In this document: one piece after another, positions 31,411 through 39,717 of the stretch
How the letters are laid out: every line of letters begins with the position of its first letter
How positions within the stretch are numbered: the first letter of the stretch is position 1
NCBI GenBank assembly: GCA_002371495.1
Contig: DFIX01000045.1
Span: 1 to 41,878, forward strand
Reading direction: 5' to 3'
Source: Eggerthellaceae bacterium UBA3686
GTDB taxonomy: Bacteria > Actinomycetota > Coriobacteriia > Coriobacteriales > Eggerthellaceae
DNA length: 41,878 bases
The notes under the pieces: generated by a model
The model's input: only the letters and a program-made list of their open reading frames with translations
What the model was told of the DNA's origin: nothing
Databases searched by the model: none
Position numbers and translations under genes: made by a program

Positions 31411-33894
31411 CTATGCTGCATCCTTTGCAGCAGCGGGTTCGGATGCCGGCTCGCTCGCAGGCACAGGTTCGGGAGTGGGCGCAGGCTCGGGCTCGGATGC
31501 GGGCGCGGACGCCGGCTCGGATGCGGGCTTGGGCGCGGACGCCGGTTCGGACGCAGGCTCGGTAGCAATTGTCGGCTCAGCAGCAGGCTCGTTTGCAGGC
31601 TTGGGCTCAGTCGCAGTCGCGGGCTCGGCCGCGGGCGCAGGTTCGCTCGCCGCGCCCGTGGGCTCGGATGCCGACTCGCTTGCATTTGCGATTGTTGCAG
31701 GCGCAGATGCCGCAGCCGTGCTTTCCGCAGTGCCCGCATTCGTGGGGATGTAGGCGTCAGACTTTGCGCGCGCAGCCATCAGGTTGGGGGAGTCGTTGGT
31801 CGAATTCGCCAGATTGCCTGCAGCGCTGGCTTGCTGAGCTGCGGCCTTCGCCGCTTCCAGCGAAGCCCTGAGGCTCTTCATGGCGTCGACCCAGTCGAAG
31901 CCCGGACCGTCTTGCGGGTAAACGATTTCATAGCCGGCGCCGCTCGGATTCTGCGTGCCGCTCCTCGTCCTGCCACCGCCTTTCAATGCCTCGGAATCGG
32001 GCACTGTCGATTGTACGTACCGGTTGATCTCAGCAATCTCATAATAGTCCGAATCACTCTCCCGGTTCGGATCGAGCGGTGACTCGTACTTCTTGCCGAA
32101 GTCTTCCAATATGGAACCGTTGACCACGAAGCCGCCGTCCTTGGTTTCGAAGCTGCGGAAATAATCGAGAAGAAGAACTACGAACAAAGACGAGGTCTCA
32201 TCTCCGTAATACCTTGCGTCTTTGCCTTCGCCAACGCCCTTGCCTTTGATGAACTTCTCCTCGAAGTCAGCGACGTCGTTGTAAAGGGTGACCTTGTTGC
32301 CGGCCGCATCGATGTCGACCGATACGCTCTTCACGACGTCGTTCAGCGTCTCGCCGTTGTGCATGCGCTCCAATATGCAATTCAGGCCCAGGCGCAGCTT
32401 GTCGGAGGAGAACACGATGCTATCGGCCGTCCCGCCCATCGACGAACCGATCAAGCTGTTGGACCGCGCAGCAAGCTCGCTCAGGTACAGGGTTGCCAGA
32501 TATCCGCTCACGTAACGGGAGATGCCCGGATCGATGCTCGTGGTGGTCTCGTCTACGTCGGAGTAGCCGATGTCCACAGCGCAGTACTTGCCATCCGAAG
32601 ATACTCTCCTATTGTCTAAATAGCCTTCCAGCAGGGCGCTGATGCGTTCGGAGATCGTCGCGTCAGCGGTCATCGTCGGGTAGATTAACTCAAATGCAGT
32701 TTTGCGGAACGTATAGACGTTCTCGACCGTAGAAGCACTGCCTTCGATGAACCACATCGGGTAATGTGTGACCTTGAAAAGATTGGCTTGATCGGTGCTT
32801 TTCCAAGTTCCATCGGGCTTGGTTACAACGTCGTTGATGTTCGTTCCGCCAGCCATGCCCGTGCGGTTGTAGTCGTCCATCAAGGCGTGGAACAGCTCGT
32901 GGACAATGGTGTTCTCGAAAGCGCGCATGCTCTCGCCGTCGCGCAGGATAACGTATTTGCCTGTTTTGGGATCACGGTAGTACTGACCGTCTTTGGTCGT
33001 CTTCGTCAGGTCGTCCAGGTCGATGCCTATCATGTAGGAAAACATGTACTCGCCCTCGCACTTGACTGCATCGCCGCCGACGTAAGCCAGCGCCGACGAG
33101 GCGCTCTCATGCTCGTCCAGACCGTCCATATCGCCGTTTTTGAAGTAGATGTAAAGGCCGATGCGCTTGCCGATGCTGCCTGTCTGCGCAGCGTCTGCGA
33201 ATGCCGGGAACTTCTCGATCAGCAGGTTAACCGCTTGAGGTTGCAGCTTGTTGATAACAAGGTCTATGAACCACGACAGGTCCTCGTCGGTGAAATTGTC
33301 ACGCGCCGTCTGGGCGCAGAAGATATCCACCAGCGACATTTCCTTGGTTGCGGGCTTTATTTCGTTATCGGCAGCGGCGGACTCGTCCTGCGCTTCGTGC
33401 TCGGCGGACGCGTTGAAGTAATCCCTTAGCGAAGCCGGCAAGATATAGGTGATGCCAGTAGAGGGTGCGTAGACCGAAACGATTTCCTCGGTGCCGAAGA
33501 GCTTGGCCAGCGATTCCGAGAGCTGCACTGTGTAGGTGTCGCCTTCAACTGAGTACTCGTTGGGTACGAAGAATGCGAGCGCGGGCAGGTAGGAGCGGCC
33601 TTCATCGGCCTGGGTTGCGAGCTGCAGGGAGTCGTCGATCCAGAGCACGGGAATGTCCCACTGCTCGCCTTCGGCCGTGGTGACGGCAGCCGAGTCGTCG
33701 AGCTGCGTGCCTGCTGCAGGAGCCTCCACGCCGTCGATCGAGATGCCGCTTACGACCATCTGGTCGGATGCGGAGTGATTGTCCACCTCGACCTGGGGTT
33801 GTGCCGCAAGAGCCGGGACCGGTAGCGCGAACGCGGCGACCAAGGTAAAGGAAACGAGCACCGATAAGATCCGCTTCAGCATGCTTTGCCTCAT
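31411..33894 (-). CDS. Secreted HExxH metalloprotease with repeat tail
   Basis: The 827-residue protein has a signal peptide (MRQSMLKRILSVLVSFTLVA..., cleavage near PALA-A). His332 and His336 in HELFHA, with Glu384 in WFIEGSAS, form a gluzincin-like zinc site, so it is predicted to be a secreted or surface protease. The N-terminal 200 residues are unassigned. The C-terminal 120 residues are a low-complexity Pro/Glu/Ala/Ser tail (EPASEPA-type), as in wall-spanning regions, but no LPxTG-like motif or membrane helix follows. The start is taken at 33894 (AAAGG upstream); ATG 33909 and 33882 are alternatives. It is divergent from no close gene and ends convergent with the GNAT gene. Confidence 0.8.
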   Translation of the reverse strand: MRQSMLKRILSVLVSFTLVAAFALPVPALAAQPQVEVDNHSASDQMVVSGISIDGVEAPAAGTQLDDSAAVTTAEGEQWDIPVLWIDDSLQLATQADEGRSYLPALAFFVPNEYSVEGDTYTVQLSESLAKLFGTEEIVSVYAPSTGITYILPASLRDYFNASAEHEAQDESAAADNEIKPATKEMSLVDIFCAQTARDNFTDEDLSWFIDLVINKLQPQAVNLLIEKFPAFADAAQTGSIGKRIGLYIYFKNGDMDGLDEHESASSALAYVGGDAVKCEGEYMFSYMIGIDLDDLTKTTKDGQYYRDPKTGKYVILRDGESMRAFENTIVHELFHALMDDYNRTGMAGGTNINDVVTKPDGTWKSTDQANLFKVTHYPMWFIEGSASTVENVYTFRKTAFELIYPTMTADATISERISALLEGYLDNRRVSSDGKYCAVDIGYSDVDETTTSIDPGISRYVSGYLATLYLSELAARSNSLIGSSMGGTADSIVFSSDKLRLGLNCILERMHNGETLNDVVKSVSVDIDAAGNKVTLYNDVADFEEKFIKGKGVGEGKDARYYGDETSSLFVVLLLDYFRSFETKDGGFVVNGSILEDFGKKYESPLDPNRESDSDYYEIAEINRYVQSTVPDSEALKGGGRTRSGTQNPSGAGYEIVYPQDGPGFDWVDAMKSLRASLEAAKAAAQQASAAGNLANSTNDSPNLMAARAKSDAYIPTNAGTAESTAAASAPATIANASESASEPTGAASEPAPAAEPATATEPKPANEPAAEPTIATEPASEPASAPKPASEPASAPASEPEPAPTPEPVPASEPASEPAAAKDAA
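31420..31690 (-). repeat. Low-complexity coding repeat (Pro/Glu/Ala/Ser)
   Basis: The 3' end of the metalloprotease gene is built from short repeated codon blocks for EP(A/S), such as GGCTCGGATGC on the plus strand. Such runs change length by slippage. Confidence 0.7.
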
Positions 33895-34064
33895 GAGTAT
33901 GCCTTTCATCTGCCAGACAACTGGTTTAGCCCGCGCAATCTTCTGGGAAGATTGTACACCTCTATATATCGCTTTATATGCCTCTATAGTTAGCTTATCG
34001 CTCCATCGCTGTGGGCACAGGTGCGCTTCGACGTTCCCATATTGCATCTGGGAATCCGTCAGAT

Positions 34065-34101
34065 CCGCGAGCGCTTCGCCTCCGTGACAAAGCGCTCGCG
34101 G
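34065..34101. terminator. Strong hairpin
   Basis: CCGCGAGCGCTT (34065-34076) pairs perfectly with AAGCGCTCGCGG (34090-34101). It lies just upstream of the protease gene, so it may terminate transcription arriving from the right on the minus strand. Confidence 0.55.
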
Positions 34102-34401
34102 GTGGTCGGTTAGTCGCTACGGCCCTTCAAGGGGTTTTTCATCAAATTCGTTGCAGGATGACAAAATTTCTGATTTTAGATACATGAACAAAATAGCAAA
34201 TAATTTCTGACCAGGCATAATTCAGATATGAGGTTTTCTGTTTCACGAACACTGAGCCCCCGGGTTTATCGCCACCTGGGATTTTGCAGAGTTGCGAATC
34301 CAGTCTTGTTTCTGAAATCCGAAATTTTGTCATCTCAGAGCGATTTCGGTGAAAGAAACGAAGAATCAGGCGCGGGAGAGCACTCAAAAGATGTGCGGAA
34401 G

Positions 34402-34507
34402 CGATTAATCGGGCGTGTGGAGGGCGCAGAAACGATACGTCGGCTCGCGGAGGGAGCAAAACGATTCGTCGGCGCGCGGAGGGCGCGAAAACGATAAATG
34501 GGGCACG
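34402..34507. repeat. ~30-base direct repeats, three and a half units
   Basis: Units start at 34402, 34433, 34462 and 34492 (partial). Each begins CGAT(T/A)..TCGG and continues with a GGAGGG(C/A)GC stretch and an A-run. Unit lengths are 29-31 bases and the spacing is nearly constant, but there are no spacers, so it is not a CRISPR array. Confidence 0.7.
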
Positions 34508-34529
34508 ATAAAAGGCGTGCAGAAACAAA

Positions 34530-34561
34530 ATAGCCACCTGGGGCTGTCCCCAGGTGGCTAT
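34530..34561. repeat. Perfect palindrome, CTGGGGCTGTCCCCAG type
   Basis: ATAGCCACCTGGGG (34530-34543) and CCCCAGGTGGCTAT (34548-34561) surround CTGT. It is related in style to the GGGACAGTCCC family and lies just beyond the padR stop, where it can end transcription. Confidence 0.75.
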
Positions 34562-34614
34562 CTGACATGACGACGTTCCGATGACGGCGATCTGACGAAT
34601 TGCGCCGAAAGCGC

Positions 34615-35103
34615 TTAGAGCGAGGTCGTGGGTTTGGTCTCGATGTTGTGGGCGTCGGCGGCAGCGTGAGCGCAGTACGGGGTAGGCGGGACGTCGATGC
34701 CGAGCGCGGTCGAGGCGCTGACGCGCAGCTCCTCGATGGTCAGCTTGTAGCAGGCCAGGGCGTCGATCCAGCGACGCAGGCACGAGCGGCCCTTGTCGGT
34801 CAGCTCGAACAGGCGCTTGGCAGAGCCTTCTTCGGGCGTTTCCCACCGCGAGGTGACCAGGCCCGTTTGCTCCATGCGCTTGAGGGCGCGGTAGATGCCG
34901 GTGGCGTCGGGCTTCTTGCCGCCGAACATAGGCGAGTTGGCCGCCTGCTGCACGATGATGTAGCCGTGCATGGGCTTGTCGTTGGCGGCGAGCAGCGTGA
35001 GGATGGTCGGCTGCGAAAGACGGTTGAGCGATTTGCCCAACGTGGCACACTCGATGAGCTCCTCCTCGGTTTGCGGATTGCAGGCGCTCCACATCTGTTC
35101 CAT
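34615..35103 (-). CDS. PadR-family transcriptional regulator
   Basis: The 162-residue protein has a winged helix-turn-helix: TILTLLAANDKPMHGYIIVQQ (about 33-53), then GIYRALKRMEQTGLVTSRWET (about 69-89) and KRLFELTDKGRSCLRRWID, the standard PadR core. The C-terminal 60 residues would form the dimerisation helix. PadR proteins usually repress a nearby transporter or detoxification gene. This one is divergent from the CPA1 antiporter gene with an AT-rich gap of about 310 bases between them. The ribosome binding site (GGGG, 11 bases upstream) is weak. Confidence 0.85.
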   Translation of the reverse strand: MEQMWSACNPQTEEELIECATLGKSLNRLSQPTILTLLAANDKPMHGYIIVQQAANSPMFGGKKPDATGIYRALKRMEQTGLVTSRWETPEEGSAKRLFELTDKGRSCLRRWIDALACYKLTIEELRVSASTALGIDVPPTPYCAHAAADAHNIETKPTTSL

Positions 35104-35415
35104 GTTGAGTCAGTCCCCTCGTTAGTTGCATGGGCGCGCAGGCGCAGGATGCGCCGCGCACTCGGTGGCCTGAAGCAGAAACCATGATACCACATAGGGC
35201 ATTTAACGGTATATCCATTACTAACAATTCAAGAGTATTGGAAAATTGCTACTACTATCAATCAGGAGAAATGCCAACTAACTAGGTGATAGTTGCACAG
35301 TGCAAATATCTGCTCGCTGTTGGGAATCGGTGACGGACCGTTTACGGCGGCGGTCGGGGGGAGCAGCCGTGGTAGTATCGAAGCAAACTGTAGGCAAATG
35401 GAAAGGTGGTGGGGC
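35104..35415. promoter_or_regulatory. Divergent promoter region, padR / antiporter
   Basis: This 312-base gap is AT-rich between about 35180 and 35290, unlike its surroundings. It contains GGTATATCC (around 35209) and several TA-rich stretches that could serve as -10 boxes. I see no clear dyad for PadR binding. Near 35370 the sequence becomes GC-rich again. Confidence 0.4.
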
Positions 35416-37455
35416 ATGGCTGCGCTCGAACTGGCATTGGTGCTCTTGGCGACCGTGCTTGCTTCCGCCGTCCTCGACCAGCTTCTTCCGCGCGTATCGC
35501 TGCCCCTCATCCAAATCGCCTGCGGCATCGTGGTCGCACTTCTGGCGCAGGAGCGCATCAGCATCTCGCTCAACCCCGAGCTGTTCTTGGTCCTGTTCAT
35601 CGCGCCGCTTTTGTTCCACGAGGCGCGCGACGCCGACAAGCATGCGCTATGGAAGAACCGCACGACCATGCTTTCGTACGCGATCGGCCTCGTGGTTGCC
35701 ATCGTGCTGGTCGTGGGCTTTTCGGTTCACGCCATGATCCCCTCGATTCCCCTTGCTGCTGCGTTCGCCCTTGGCGCTGCGCTCGGCCCGACCGACCCCA
35801 TAGCCGTGGCTTCGGTGTCGGCGCAAGCCGACATACCCGAGCGCCAGCAGACGACGCTTCAGGGCGAGTCGCTGCTCAACGACGCGTCGGGCATCGTGTC
35901 GTTCCAGTTCGCCGTAGCAGCCGTGGTCACGGGCACGTTTTCGGTTACCGATGCGCTTCAGGAGTTCCTCATTTCGTTTCTCGGGGCCCTCGCCATCGGC
36001 ATCGTGTTCGGCTACGCGCTCGTAATGTTCGCCGCCAAGGTGCGCGACATGGGCCTGGACAACACGACCTTCCACGTGGCCCTCGAGCTGCTGACCCCGT
36101 TTGTCGCCTATCTTCTGGGCGAGGTCGTCGGCGTGTCGGGCGTCATCCTGGTCGTGGCTTGCGGCATCACGATGTCGCTCATGCCGCGCGACTTCGACCC
36201 GTCTATGGCCCGCACGGGCATCGTCTCGTCAAGCGTGTGGCAGGTGATCGTCTTCGCGTTCAACGGCGTGGTGTTCGTCATGCTCGGCACGCAGCTGCCC
36301 CAGTCGTTCGGCGACGTGTGGATCGACGACGGCATCAGCAACTGGCACCTGGTCGCCTACATCCTGGTCATCACCGTGCTCATGCACGGCACGCGCTTCT
36401 TGTGGACGCTTCTGTCGGACGCGGTGGCTTTCCGCAAGGGCGGCGGGCCCCGGGGCATTGCTGAGCGCGCCCGCTCGGCTGCGATCATGACGTTTGCGGG
36501 CTCGAAGGGCGCCATCACGCTAGCCATCATGTTCTCGATACCGTTCTACGTGCGCACGACCGAAGGCGCTGTGCCCTTCCCGCAGCGTGACCTGCTGATA
36601 TTCCTGGCAAGCGGCGTTATTTTGCTGTCGCTTCTGCTGGCGACGTTCGTGGTGCCGCTGCTGGCCCCGCGTCGCTCGGATCCTTCGAAGGCCCGCGCGG
36701 CAACCGCCGAGGCGCGCGCCGAGATTCTCCGCACGGTCATCGAAGAGCTGACGGCGCGCCAAAATGCCCAGAACCGCGCCACATTGGCGCCTGTCATCGC
36801 CTTGTACACTGAGCGCCTCGAGCGCTTCAAAGACGACAAGGACCTCGAGGACGACGAGGACATCGAGCTGCGCCTGAAGGCGCTCGAGTGGGAGCAGGAA
36901 TTCGTCCTCGACGAAATCGACAAGGACGAGGCGCCGCCGCTCGAAGGCTACCAGTACGTCAGCCGCGTCGCGCGCACCGAGTCCATGCTCAAGCGGGGCA
37001 AGAACCGCCGAATCGCCTTCCTGCGCTGGCTTCGCCGCGTCGTCCTGATCATGCGCAAGTACGCGCGCAAGCTTTTGCATCGCATGCCTGGCCAGCAGCC
37101 GACCGATGCCGCGACGAGTTCGCGCATCAGGCGCGAGATCCAGGTGCGCGCCAGCATGTACGTCTGCGATCGCCTGCGCTCGGGCATGGTCGAATCCGAC
37201 CTGCAATCCGAGAAGATCAGCCGGCTCATCGCCGAATACGAGCGCACGATCGCGCTTCTGCGGGGCCCTGCGCCCTCGATCACGACGCTCACGCGCAATG
37301 CCGAGCCCGATCTCGACAGCATGAAACTCGCCCTGCGCATCGAACTCGAGCAGATCCAGCTGGCCTACGACGAGGGCCGCCTGAGCCGCGCCGCTGCCCA
37401 GCGCATGCGCGAGAACGTCTATCTCATGCAGATCGACCTGACCGACAACGTGTAG
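35416..37455 (+). CDS. CPA1-family Na+/H+ antiporter
   Basis: The 679-residue protein has about twelve membrane helices in residues 1-420, with the antiporter motifs GPTDPIAVAS (about 127-136) and GESLLNDASGIV (about 152-163), whose Asp residues bind the ion. A long cytoplasmic C-terminal part follows (about 420-679), acidic then basic and mainly helical (LEDDEDIELRLKALEWEQEF), likely regulatory. NhaP-type proteins exchange Na+ or K+ for H+ across the cytoplasmic membrane for pH and salt balance. ATG 35416 has GAAAGG/GGGG upstream; ATG 35398 would add six residues. Confidence 0.92.
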   Translation: MAALELALVLLATVLASAVLDQLLPRVSLPLIQIACGIVVALLAQERISISLNPELFLVLFIAPLLFHEARDADKHALWKNRTTMLSYAIGLVVAIVLVVGFSVHAMIPSIPLAAAFALGAALGPTDPIAVASVSAQADIPERQQTTLQGESLLNDASGIVSFQFAVAAVVTGTFSVTDALQEFLISFLGALAIGIVFGYALVMFAAKVRDMGLDNTTFHVALELLTPFVAYLLGEVVGVSGVILVVACGITMSLMPRDFDPSMARTGIVSSSVWQVIVFAFNGVVFVMLGTQLPQSFGDVWIDDGISNWHLVAYILVITVLMHGTRFLWTLLSDAVAFRKGGGPRGIAERARSAAIMTFAGSKGAITLAIMFSIPFYVRTTEGAVPFPQRDLLIFLASGVILLSLLLATFVVPLLAPRRSDPSKARAATAEARAEILRTVIEELTARQNAQNRATLAPVIALYTERLERFKDDKDLEDDEDIELRLKALEWEQEFVLDEIDKDEAPPLEGYQYVSRVARTESMLKRGKNRRIAFLRWLRRVVLIMRKYARKLLHRMPGQQPTDAATSSRIRREIQVRASMYVCDRLRSGMVESDLQSEKISRLIAEYERTIALLRGPAPSITTLTRNAEPDLDSMKLALRIELEQIQLAYDEGRLSRAAAQRMRENVYLMQIDLTDNV

Positions 37456-37546
37456 GTGCGCAAAACGTGCGAAACGGCTGAAGATATCCGCTACAATAAC
37501 CTGATACGCATTCACGAGATATCGCCCGATTGGGCAGGGGGAGATC

Positions 37547-39256
37547 ATGCAGATTCGCGAGCAGCTGGAAAGTATAGTGGAAAAGGCCATCCTGGCGGCC
37601 ATGGAAGACGGTTCGTTGGCACTCGACGAGGCGCCCGCGCCTGCGCTCGAGCGTCCGCGCGACGTGGCCAATGGCGATTGGGCCTCGACCGTTGCCATGC
37701 GCTCTGCCAAGCTCGCGCATGCCAACCCGCGCGCCATCGCGCAGGCGATCGTCGACCATCTTCCCGAAAACCAGGTCATCAAGTCGGCCGAAATTGCTGG
37801 CCCCGGTTTCATCAACTTCCGCCTGACCGACGAGGTGCTGCAGGGCGTGGTCGCGGCCGTCCGCGAGCAGCGTGACGATTTCGGGCGCAGCAGCGTGCCC
37901 GCTGGCCAGCGCAAAGTCAACCTCGAGTACATCTCGGCCAACCCGACGGGCCCCATGCACATCGGCCACGGTCGCTGGGCCGCGCTCGGCGACGCCATGG
38001 CGCGGGTCATGCGCCATGCGGGCTACGACGTGTACGAGGAGTTCTACGTCAACGACCACGGCACGCAGATGGATGTCTTCGGCAACTCGATTGCCGTGCG
38101 TTACCTGCAGCTGCTCGGCCATGACGTGCCGATGCCCGAGCAATGCTACGGCGGCGCTTACGTGACCGACATCGCCCGCGGCATCATCGAGCGCGAGGGC
38201 TCCAAATACGAGGACATGCCCGAAGACAAGCGCAGGATCGCCTTCCGCGAAATCGGCATGAACGAGATGCTCGACAACCAGCGCTCGCTACTCGAAAAGT
38301 TCGGCACGACGTTCGACCGCTGGTTCAGCGAACGCGACCTGTACGTGCCTGACGAGGAGGGCCGTTCGGCGGTCGATCGCGCGCTTGCCGTCATGCGCGA
38401 GCGCGGCTACATCTTCGAAGCCGAGGACGCCACGTGGTTCCGCTCGACCGACTTCGGCGACGACAAGGACCGCGTGCTCATAAAGGCCAACGGTGAGCTG
38501 ACGTACTTCACCAGCGACATGGCCTACCACTACGACAAGGTCTGCCGCGGTTTCGACCGCCTGATCGACATCTGGGGCGCCGACCACCACGGCTACATCA
38601 AGCGTTGCGAGGCGATGATGGAAGCCTGGGGCCATGCGGGCATGCTCGAAGTCGTTCTGGGGCAGCTGGTCAACCTGCTGCGCGACGGCGAGCCCGTGCG
38701 CATGTCGAAGCGCACCGGTGAAATGGTCACCTTCGAGGAGCTCGTCGACGAGGTCGGCGTGGACGCCACGCGCTTCCTCATGCTGTCGCGCTCGTCTGAC
38801 CAGCCGGTCGATTTCGACATCGAGGTCGCCAAGAAGCAAGATGCCAGCAACCCGGTGTACTATGTGCAGTACGCGCACGCCCGCATCTGCTCGATTCTGC
38901 GCAAGGCTGCAGGTCAGGATGCAGAAGGTGAAGGTGCCGACGCGCTGGCCGCCCGCGTCATCCCCGCAGGTACCGACCTCGGCGCGCTCACGCACGAGTC
39001 CGAGCTCGCACTCATGCGCAAGATCGACGACTTTGGCGAGCTCATCGCGCTGGCCGCCCGCGACCGTGCGCCGTTCCGCCTGACGCATTACGCCCAGGAG
39101 CTGGCGAGCCTCTTCCACCAGTTCTACACCAATTGCCACATCATCGGCGAAGAGCCTGCCGTGCAGAACGCGCGCCTGGCGCTGGCCGATGCCACGCGCA
39201 TCGTGCTTGCCCTGACGCTGAGCCTGCTCGGCGTCAGCGCTCCCGAGCGCATGTAA
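37547..39256 (+). CDS. argS: Arginine--tRNA ligase
   Basis: The 569-residue class I aminoacyl-tRNA synthetase charges tRNA-Arg. It has the HIGH motif at 138-141 (MHIGHGR), the KMSKS counterpart RMSKR at about 385-389, an N-terminal tRNA-contacting domain (residues 1-100) and the helical anticodon-binding C-terminus that ends in the conserved GVSAPERM. The start is ATG 37547 with GGGGGAG upstream; a TACAAT box at 37492-37497 is a likely -10. Length and organisation are normal. Confidence 0.97.
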   Translation: MQIREQLESIVEKAILAAMEDGSLALDEAPAPALERPRDVANGDWASTVAMRSAKLAHANPRAIAQAIVDHLPENQVIKSAEIAGPGFINFRLTDEVLQGVVAAVREQRDDFGRSSVPAGQRKVNLEYISANPTGPMHIGHGRWAALGDAMARVMRHAGYDVYEEFYVNDHGTQMDVFGNSIAVRYLQLLGHDVPMPEQCYGGAYVTDIARGIIEREGSKYEDMPEDKRRIAFREIGMNEMLDNQRSLLEKFGTTFDRWFSERDLYVPDEEGRSAVDRALAVMRERGYIFEAEDATWFRSTDFGDDKDRVLIKANGELTYFTSDMAYHYDKVCRGFDRLIDIWGADHHGYIKRCEAMMEAWGHAGMLEVVLGQLVNLLRDGEPVRMSKRTGEMVTFEELVDEVGVDATRFLMLSRSSDQPVDFDIEVAKKQDASNPVYYVQYAHARICSILRKAAGQDAEGEGADALAARVIPAGTDLGALTHESELALMRKIDDFGELIALAARDRAPFRLTHYAQELASLFHQFYTNCHIIGEEPAVQNARLALADATRIVLALTLSLLGVSAPERM

Positions 39257-39280
39257 CCATTGGTGCAGCAAAACGACAAT

Positions 39281-39319
39281 TTGGGGAGCCTCCCCTGACA
39301 GGAAGGGGAGACTCCCCAA
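39281..39319. repeat. REP-like palindrome, GGGGAG..CTCCCC type
   Basis: TTGGGGAG and CTCCCCAA form the ends, with CTCCCC/GGGGAG inside around TGACAGGAA. It begins 25 bases after the argS stop and can serve as its terminator. Confidence 0.75.
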
Positions 39320-39333
39320 TACGTCATCCCACC

Positions 39334-39513
39334 GCGTTTCCGCAGGCGGGAATGGGCTTCGGCTTGGCTTCGCATCAACCTCGACGGCTCCTTAAGTATG
39401 CAGTGGGGGCAAGCTAAAGCTTGCCCGGCCTCGCTGAAAACGAGCCGCTGGCTCGTTTTCCGGGCGCTCGGTCCTGCAGAATCGCCGAGTCACGCCCCCG
39501 CCTGCGGAAACGC
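39334..39513. repeat. Composite inverted repeat
   Basis: GCGTTTCCGCAGGCGGG (39334-39350) pairs perfectly with CCCGCCTGCGGAAACGC (39497-39513). Between them lie two more perfect hairpins: GGGCAAGCT (39407-39415) with AGCTTGCCC (39418-39426), and GAAAACGAGCC (39436-39446) with GGCTCGTTTTC (39450-39460). Confidence 0.75.
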
Positions 39514-39531
39514 TACATGACCGAAAAATGA

Positions 39532-39564
39532 GGGAGTCTCCCTTGACAGGAAAGGGAGACTCCC
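39532..39564. repeat. REP-like palindrome, GGGAGTCTCCC type
   Basis: GGGAGTCTCCCTT (39532-39544) pairs perfectly with AAGGGAGACTCCC (39552-39564). Its right half repeats the right half of the 39281-39319 palindrome in the same orientation. Confidence 0.8.
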
Positions 39565-39625
39565 CAAATTGTCTACCGCGCGCGGCGTTTTGTTGTTGTT
39601 GAAGGGATGTTTGCGCATATGAGCG

Positions 39626-39653
39626 TTGCATTCGGGTCGTACTCGTGTACAAT
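39626..39653 (+). promoter_or_regulatory. ftsZ promoter
   Basis: TTGCAT (39626-39631), a 16-base gap and TACAAT (39648-39653) make a good sigma-70-type promoter 65 bases before the ftsZ start. Confidence 0.65.
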
Positions 39654-39717
39654 GACGAGTTGGTTATATGCATTTTGCGAAATCGCAGCATAAACGGACT
39701 ACGAGTAGGGAGAAGAC

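Larger units (their letters stand above)
33895..34614. other. Long intergenic region with hairpins and direct repeats
   Basis: This 720-base region has no convincing gene. It contains a hairpin at 34065-34101, an AT-richer stretch (34130-34230), ~30-base direct repeats (34402-34507) and a REP-like palindrome (34530-34561). Short frames here, such as a basic plus-strand frame over the direct repeats, look non-coding. Confidence 0.5.
39257..39717. other. Intergenic region filled by a palindromic element
   Basis: This 461-base gap between argS and ftsZ contains no gene. Most of it (39281-39564) is a nested set of palindromes listed separately; the right end holds the ftsZ promoter. Confidence 0.6.

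Noticed and set aside
34228..34497. 89-residue basic frame upstream of padR
   Set aside because: It has no ribosome binding site and its second half is just a translation of the direct repeats.
34402..34507. CRISPR array
   Set aside because: The ~30-base units follow one another without unique spacers and are themselves diverged; no cas genes are present.
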